Source: an uncultured Clostridia bacterium
GTDB lineage: Bacteria; Bacillota; Clostridia; Christensenellales; Borkfalkiaceae
Direction of reading: 5' to 3'
Assembly: GCA_934273135.1 (NCBI GenBank)
Contig: CAKQSU010000044.1
Location: forward strand, 1-7,751
DNA: 7,751 nt
Shown: positions 6,251 to 7,751 of the stretch, one piece after another
Numbering within the stretch: the stretch's first letter is position 1
How the letters are laid out: the number at the start of each line of letters is the position of its first letter
Notes under the pieces: model-generated
What the model was told of the DNA's origin: nothing
Seen by the model: the letters and a program-made list of their open reading frames with translations, nothing else
Databases searched by the model: none
Position numbers and translations under genes: made by a program

Positions 6251-6937
6251 TCACGAGTCCACCTCTTTATATTTTTTTATTTTTTCGTAAAGCTTTGTCA
6301 GGTTATTTGCCACTGTTTCTATATCCATTTGGTCATCTATATAATTCGTGTATTCGCCATAAAGATTAAAAGGCACATATGACATACTCTGGCTATTAAG
6401 AAAAGTAGAAATTTTATTTAAGTCGGTTCTACCGTTTGTGCATAATATTATATCAAAAAAATTAAAAAAGACAACAGAAGTTAAACAAGGAAACTGCACC
6501 TTATCGTTTTGTGAATATAAGTACAGCTCATTATCGTTGGTTATGCAAAAATAAACGAAGATTGTATCGCCTTGTGAAAATAACTCTATGACTGAATCTA
6601 CATCCAAATAGGAGTCTTCCGTTTTGTTAAGACAAACAGGAATATTCACAACCGTGCCTTTAGTCAACTTGCAATAATAATCGTCGGCAACAATACCTTC
6701 AAGTACAACATATCTTTTATTCGACTTATCCAAGTCGCAATAAATTGCATCACGCACAGAGGTAATGTCTATATTTGCGAATGAATAATTACCGGATCCA
6801 TATAATTCATAAATATTTTGCGTTTCATTATTCCCGGGTTTTATAGGATCATTGTTACATGCTGAAAACGAAAGCATGAACACCAGAGCAATAAGTAAGC
6901 ACTCTAAACAGCTAATAAATTTTGTAATACTTTTCAT
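6251..6937 (-). CDS. Predicted lipoprotein of unknown function, AT-rich
   Basis: I do not recognise this 228-residue protein. The N terminus has a short basic start (MKSITK), a hydrophobic stretch (about 14-24) and a lipobox-like FSAC with the acceptor Cys at residue 27 (Phe at -3 is less common than Leu). It should therefore be exported and lipid-anchored on the outer face of the membrane. A polar, Asn/Pro-rich tether follows (28-41). The rest (about 42-228) is a mixed, beta-rich sequence with scattered cysteines and a lysine-rich C-terminal helix. The start is supported by AAGGGGAG six bases upstream. The gene is clearly more AT-rich than argS, ychF or the channel genes and uses many A/T-ending codons, which suggests acquisition by transfer. 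It is preceded by a leader with a strong promoter and an attenuator-like terminator. Confidence 0.8.
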   Translation of the reverse strand: MKSITKFISCLECLLIALVFMLSFSACNNDPIKPGNNETQNIYELYGSGNYSFANIDITSVRDAIYCDLDKSNKRYVVLEGIVADDYYCKLTKGTVVNIPVCLNKTEDSYLDVDSVIELFSQGDTIFVYFCITNDNELYLYSQNDKVQFPCLTSVVFFNFFDIILCTNGRTDLNKISTFLNSQSMSYVPFNLYGEYTNYIDDQMDIETVANNLTKLYEKIKKYKEVDS

Positions 6938-7005
6938 ATTTGACTCCCCTTACACATAATAGGAAAAATTTTTCTTAAGAACCTCCAAAACTACTTTTGA
7001 GTTAT

Positions 7006-7048
7006 ATAAAAAGCGCAAAGAAAACCTTAACGTTAACTCTTTGCGCTT
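7006..7048 (-). terminator. Terminator inside the lipoprotein leader (putative attenuator)
   Basis: On the minus strand the perfect 11-bp stem AAGCGCAAAGA/TCTTTGCGCTT (7038-7048 and 7011-7021) encloses a 16-base loop and is followed by T residues (CTTTTTATATAA). It lies between the promoter at 7153-7181 and the lipoprotein start at 6937, so it must be passed for the gene to be expressed. Its first base pairs overlap the stop codon of the six-codon leader ORF. The loop contains the palindrome TTAACGTTAA. Confidence 0.8.
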
Positions 7049-7067
7049 AAAAAACTAATCTGTACAT
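7047..7067 (-). CDS. Six-residue leader peptide (MYRLVF) upstream of the lipoprotein gene
   Basis: The ORF ATG-TAC-AGA-TTA-GTT-TTT-TAA is preceded by GGAGG (7077-7081) at a nine-base spacing, an excellent ribosome-binding site for such a short frame. The stop codon overlaps the first two bases of the 5' arm of the leader terminator. A ribosome paused near the end of this ORF would therefore cover the arm and prevent the terminator. This layout resembles ribosome-mediated attenuators such as those ahead of antibiotic-response genes (erm and ABC-F types), but the peptide matches no leader I know. The GGAGGTATCC module itself can form a small CGGA/TCCG hairpin. Translation is inferred, not shown. 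Confidence 0.45.
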   Translation of the reverse strand: MYRLVF

Positions 7068-7104
7068 TGGCGGATACCTCCGTTAGAATATTTAAAACAA
7101 CTTT

Positions 7105-7121
7105 ATTAGTTCCAAACTAAT
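7105..7121 (-). promoter_or_regulatory. Leader hairpin with a repeated arm (alternative pairing possible)
   Basis: On the minus strand ATTAGTT (7115-7121) pairs perfectly with AACTAAT (7105-7111) around a 3-base loop. The 10-base sequence AGATTAGTTT that contains the first arm recurs inside the leader ORF (7052-7061), so AACTAAT could pair with either copy. The second pairing would enclose the leader ORF's ribosome-binding site and start in its loop. Confidence 0.4.
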
Positions 7122-7152
7122 CTCCTCTAAATATAGCACCTTTACGATTTAC

Positions 7153-7181
7153 ACTATACCATAGGTCAGACAGATTGTCAA
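7153..7181 (-). promoter_or_regulatory. Strong promoter of the lipoprotein transcript
   Basis: On the minus strand a perfect -35 box TTGACA (7176-7181), a 17-base spacer and -10 box TATAGT (7153-7158) with an extended TG are present. The predicted start near 7146 gives a leader of about 210 bases before the lipoprotein ATG. Only six bases separate its -35 box from that of the divergent plus-strand promoter. Confidence 0.85.
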
Positions 7182-7187
7182 TAGCAA

Positions 7188-7215
7188 TTGAAAAAATTTA
7201 TTGAAGATTTACAAT
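7188..7215 (+). promoter_or_regulatory. Divergent plus-strand promoter
   Basis: A -35 box TTGAAA (7188-7193), a 16-base spacer and -10 box TACAAT (7210-7215) are present. The transcript would start near 7222 and run into the attenuator-like terminator at 7273-7311. Confidence 0.6.
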
Positions 7216-7231
7216 ATGTTTGTTAAAAGTT

Positions 7232-7311
7232 GATAAGCCTATTGCCCGATAAAAGCAAAAACCCCGTAATTTATAGGTTTGTCAACGCGACAAGCCTATT
7301 TTTTGTTTTTT
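7232..7311 (+). terminator. Terminator with a possible antiterminator in the plus-strand leader
   Basis: ATAGGTTTGTC (7273-7283) pairs with GACAAGCCTAT (7289-7299) in an 11-bp stem with one G-U, around a 5-base loop, followed by TTTTTGTTTTTT. A near copy of the second arm, GATAAGCCTAT (7232-7242), lies upstream and can pair over the same 11 bases with ATAGGTTTGTC (two G-U pairs). The RNA could therefore switch between a terminator and an antiterminator fold. The T-run ends just before the GGAGG site of the next ORF. Confidence 0.75.
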
Positions 7312-7327
7312 CAAGGAGGTATCCACA

Positions 7328-7384
7328 ATGACTGAAAGCACGAACAACGCGAAAGCATTACAAAAGCGCGTAGGCGGTTTTTGA
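7328..7384 (+). CDS. 18-residue ORF, probably leader peptide or 5' remnant of a lost gene
   Basis: The ORF encodes MTESTNNAKALQKRVGGF and is preceded by AAGGAGGTATCC with GGAGG eight bases before the ATG, as good a ribosome-binding site as any in the window. It lies directly after the leader terminator, the position where the regulated gene would be expected. The polar, start-like N terminus followed by a TTTTTG run at the stop suggests a gene cut short. Reading on in the -1 frame from that run gives only about a dozen further residues (starting LKGKRYKKIVGA) before a stop. I recognise no family. It may be the remnant of a gene once controlled by this leader, or a genuine small peptide. Confidence 0.4.
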   Translation: MTESTNNAKALQKRVGGF

Positions 7385-7589
7385 AAGGGAAGCGGTATAA
7401 AAAGATAGTCGGGGCTTAGACTAAATTTTTTGTCGCTTTGCTCGTAGAAAATCCGTGAAGAAAAAACTTTTTTTGCTTCTTTTGCTCCGTTAAAAAATTA
7501 TTGTACGCGGGCGGCGGACAAAACAAGGGTTTTTGTCTTTATAAAACAAAAAAGTTTGTGAAAACGAGGAAAAATTTTTCAAAACCCCC
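7385..7589. other. Gene-free AT-rich stretch before the EF-G-like gene
   Basis: No credible ORF with a ribosome-binding site is seen on either strand. Two weak hairpins are present. TAGTC/GACTA (7406-7410 and 7419-7423) followed by six T residues could end the short plus-strand transcript. GACAAAA/TTTTGTC (7517-7523 and 7531-7537) has only a broken T-run. The rest is homopolymer-rich A/T sequence that may be decayed coding DNA. Confidence 0.45.
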
Positions 7590-7618
7590 TTGAAAAATAA
7601 GGCGTTATCCTGTATAAT
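7590..7618 (+). promoter_or_regulatory. Promoter of the EF-G-like gene
   Basis: A -35 box TTGAAA (7590-7595), a 17-base spacer and a perfect -10 box TATAAT (7613-7618) are present. The predicted start is near 7625, about 75 bases before the ATG. Confidence 0.8.
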
Positions 7619-7634
7619 TATAGCAATGAGGTTT

Positions 7635-7670
7635 GCAAGGGAAAACCTTGCGTTCTATCGGCAAAAGCCG
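7635..7670 (+). promoter_or_regulatory. Two small hairpins in the EF-G-like leader
   Basis: GCAAGG/CCTTGC closes a GAAAA loop (7635-7651) and CGGC/GCCG closes an AAAA loop (7659-7670). Neither is followed by a T-run, so they are not terminators. They may stabilise the 5' end of the mRNA or bind a regulator. They resemble no riboswitch I know. Confidence 0.4.
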
Positions 7671-7700
7671 AAAATAAATTGACAGGTAGGGAAAACGATT

Positions 7701-7751
7701 ATGGACTACATAACCAAAAACATCAGAAACATCGCGCTTATAGGACACGCC
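7701..7751 (+). CDS. EF-G-like translation GTPase, N-terminal fragment (cut by window edge)
   Basis: Only 17 codons are visible (MDYITKNIRNIALIGHA). The pattern xxIRNIxLIGHA precedes the P-loop in the EF-G-like paralogue often called EF-G2/FusA2, where GHAGxGKT follows. Canonical EF-G has xRNIGIMAHIDAGKT, and LepA and TypA have AHIDHGKS or AHVDHGKT, which fit less well because of the GHA. The protein would be a cytoplasmic translational GTPase related to EF-G. The P-loop itself is outside the window. The start is supported by an AGG/GGG purine-rich site (AGGTAGGG) about nine bases upstream and by its own promoter. The exact subfamily is provisional. Confidence 0.65.
   Translation, partial: MDYITKNIRNIALIGHA

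Noticed and set aside
6934..6957. Seven-codon frame whose TGA overlaps the lipoprotein ATG
   Set aside because: The nearest GGAGG is about 24 bases away, too far for initiation; the overlap is probably chance.
7679..7684. TTGACA as a second -35 box before the EF-G-like gene
   Set aside because: No -10 box lies at a usable distance; position 17 bases downstream falls in the coding sequence with no match.
6938..7700. Transposase, integrase, CRISPR array or toxin-antitoxin pair in the accessory-looking region
   Set aside because: Both strands were read: no recombinase motifs, no regularly spaced repeats and no paired small ORFs with toxin-antitoxin features are present.

Overview
The window looks like a chromosomal stretch from a low-to-mid GC Firmicute, most likely a clostridial or gut-type member. 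The reasons are the strong GGAGG ribosome-binding sites, TTGACA/TAAAAT-type promoters, short U-tailed terminators, a DUF1540-like small cysteine protein, CCA ends encoded in the tRNA genes, and an EF-G-like paralogue of the kind common in Clostridia. The species cannot be named from this sequence. Standard code is used throughout.

Left part (1-2760): a tRNA-Gln on the minus strand with its own promoter, followed by about 400 bases of AT-rich DNA with degenerate short repeats and no gene. Then come a 49-residue cysteine-rich protein (minus), divergent from rplI (ribosomal protein bL9, plus) and a tRNA-Pro(GGG) that probably shares the rplI transcript. Next is ychF/engD (minus), transcribed back to back with argS (plus) from closely spaced divergent promoters.

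Middle part (2787-6151): argS with its terminator, then a two-gene operon encoding both classes of mechanosensitive channel, MscL (with an unusually long cytoplasmic tail) and an MscS-family channel, closed by a clear terminator. Together these two genes form an osmotic-downshock safety valve.

Right part (6169-7700) is the accessory-looking section. It holds a strikingly AT-rich lipoprotein gene of unknown function (minus), bounded downstream by a 63-base hairpin. Upstream of it is a roughly 210-base leader with a strong promoter, a six-codon leader ORF and a terminator whose first arm overlaps the stop codon of that ORF. This has the layout of a translation-controlled attenuator. Only 6 bases separate its promoter from a second, divergent promoter. 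The second promoter drives a plus-strand leader with its own terminator, an upstream copy of the terminator arm that could form an antiterminator, and an 18-codon ORF that looks truncated. Both short ORFs are preceded by the same GGAGGTATCC module. I consider this paired divergent attenuator the most interesting item in the window.

The window ends in the first 17 codons of an EF-G-like translation factor with its own promoter and a leader with two small hairpins.
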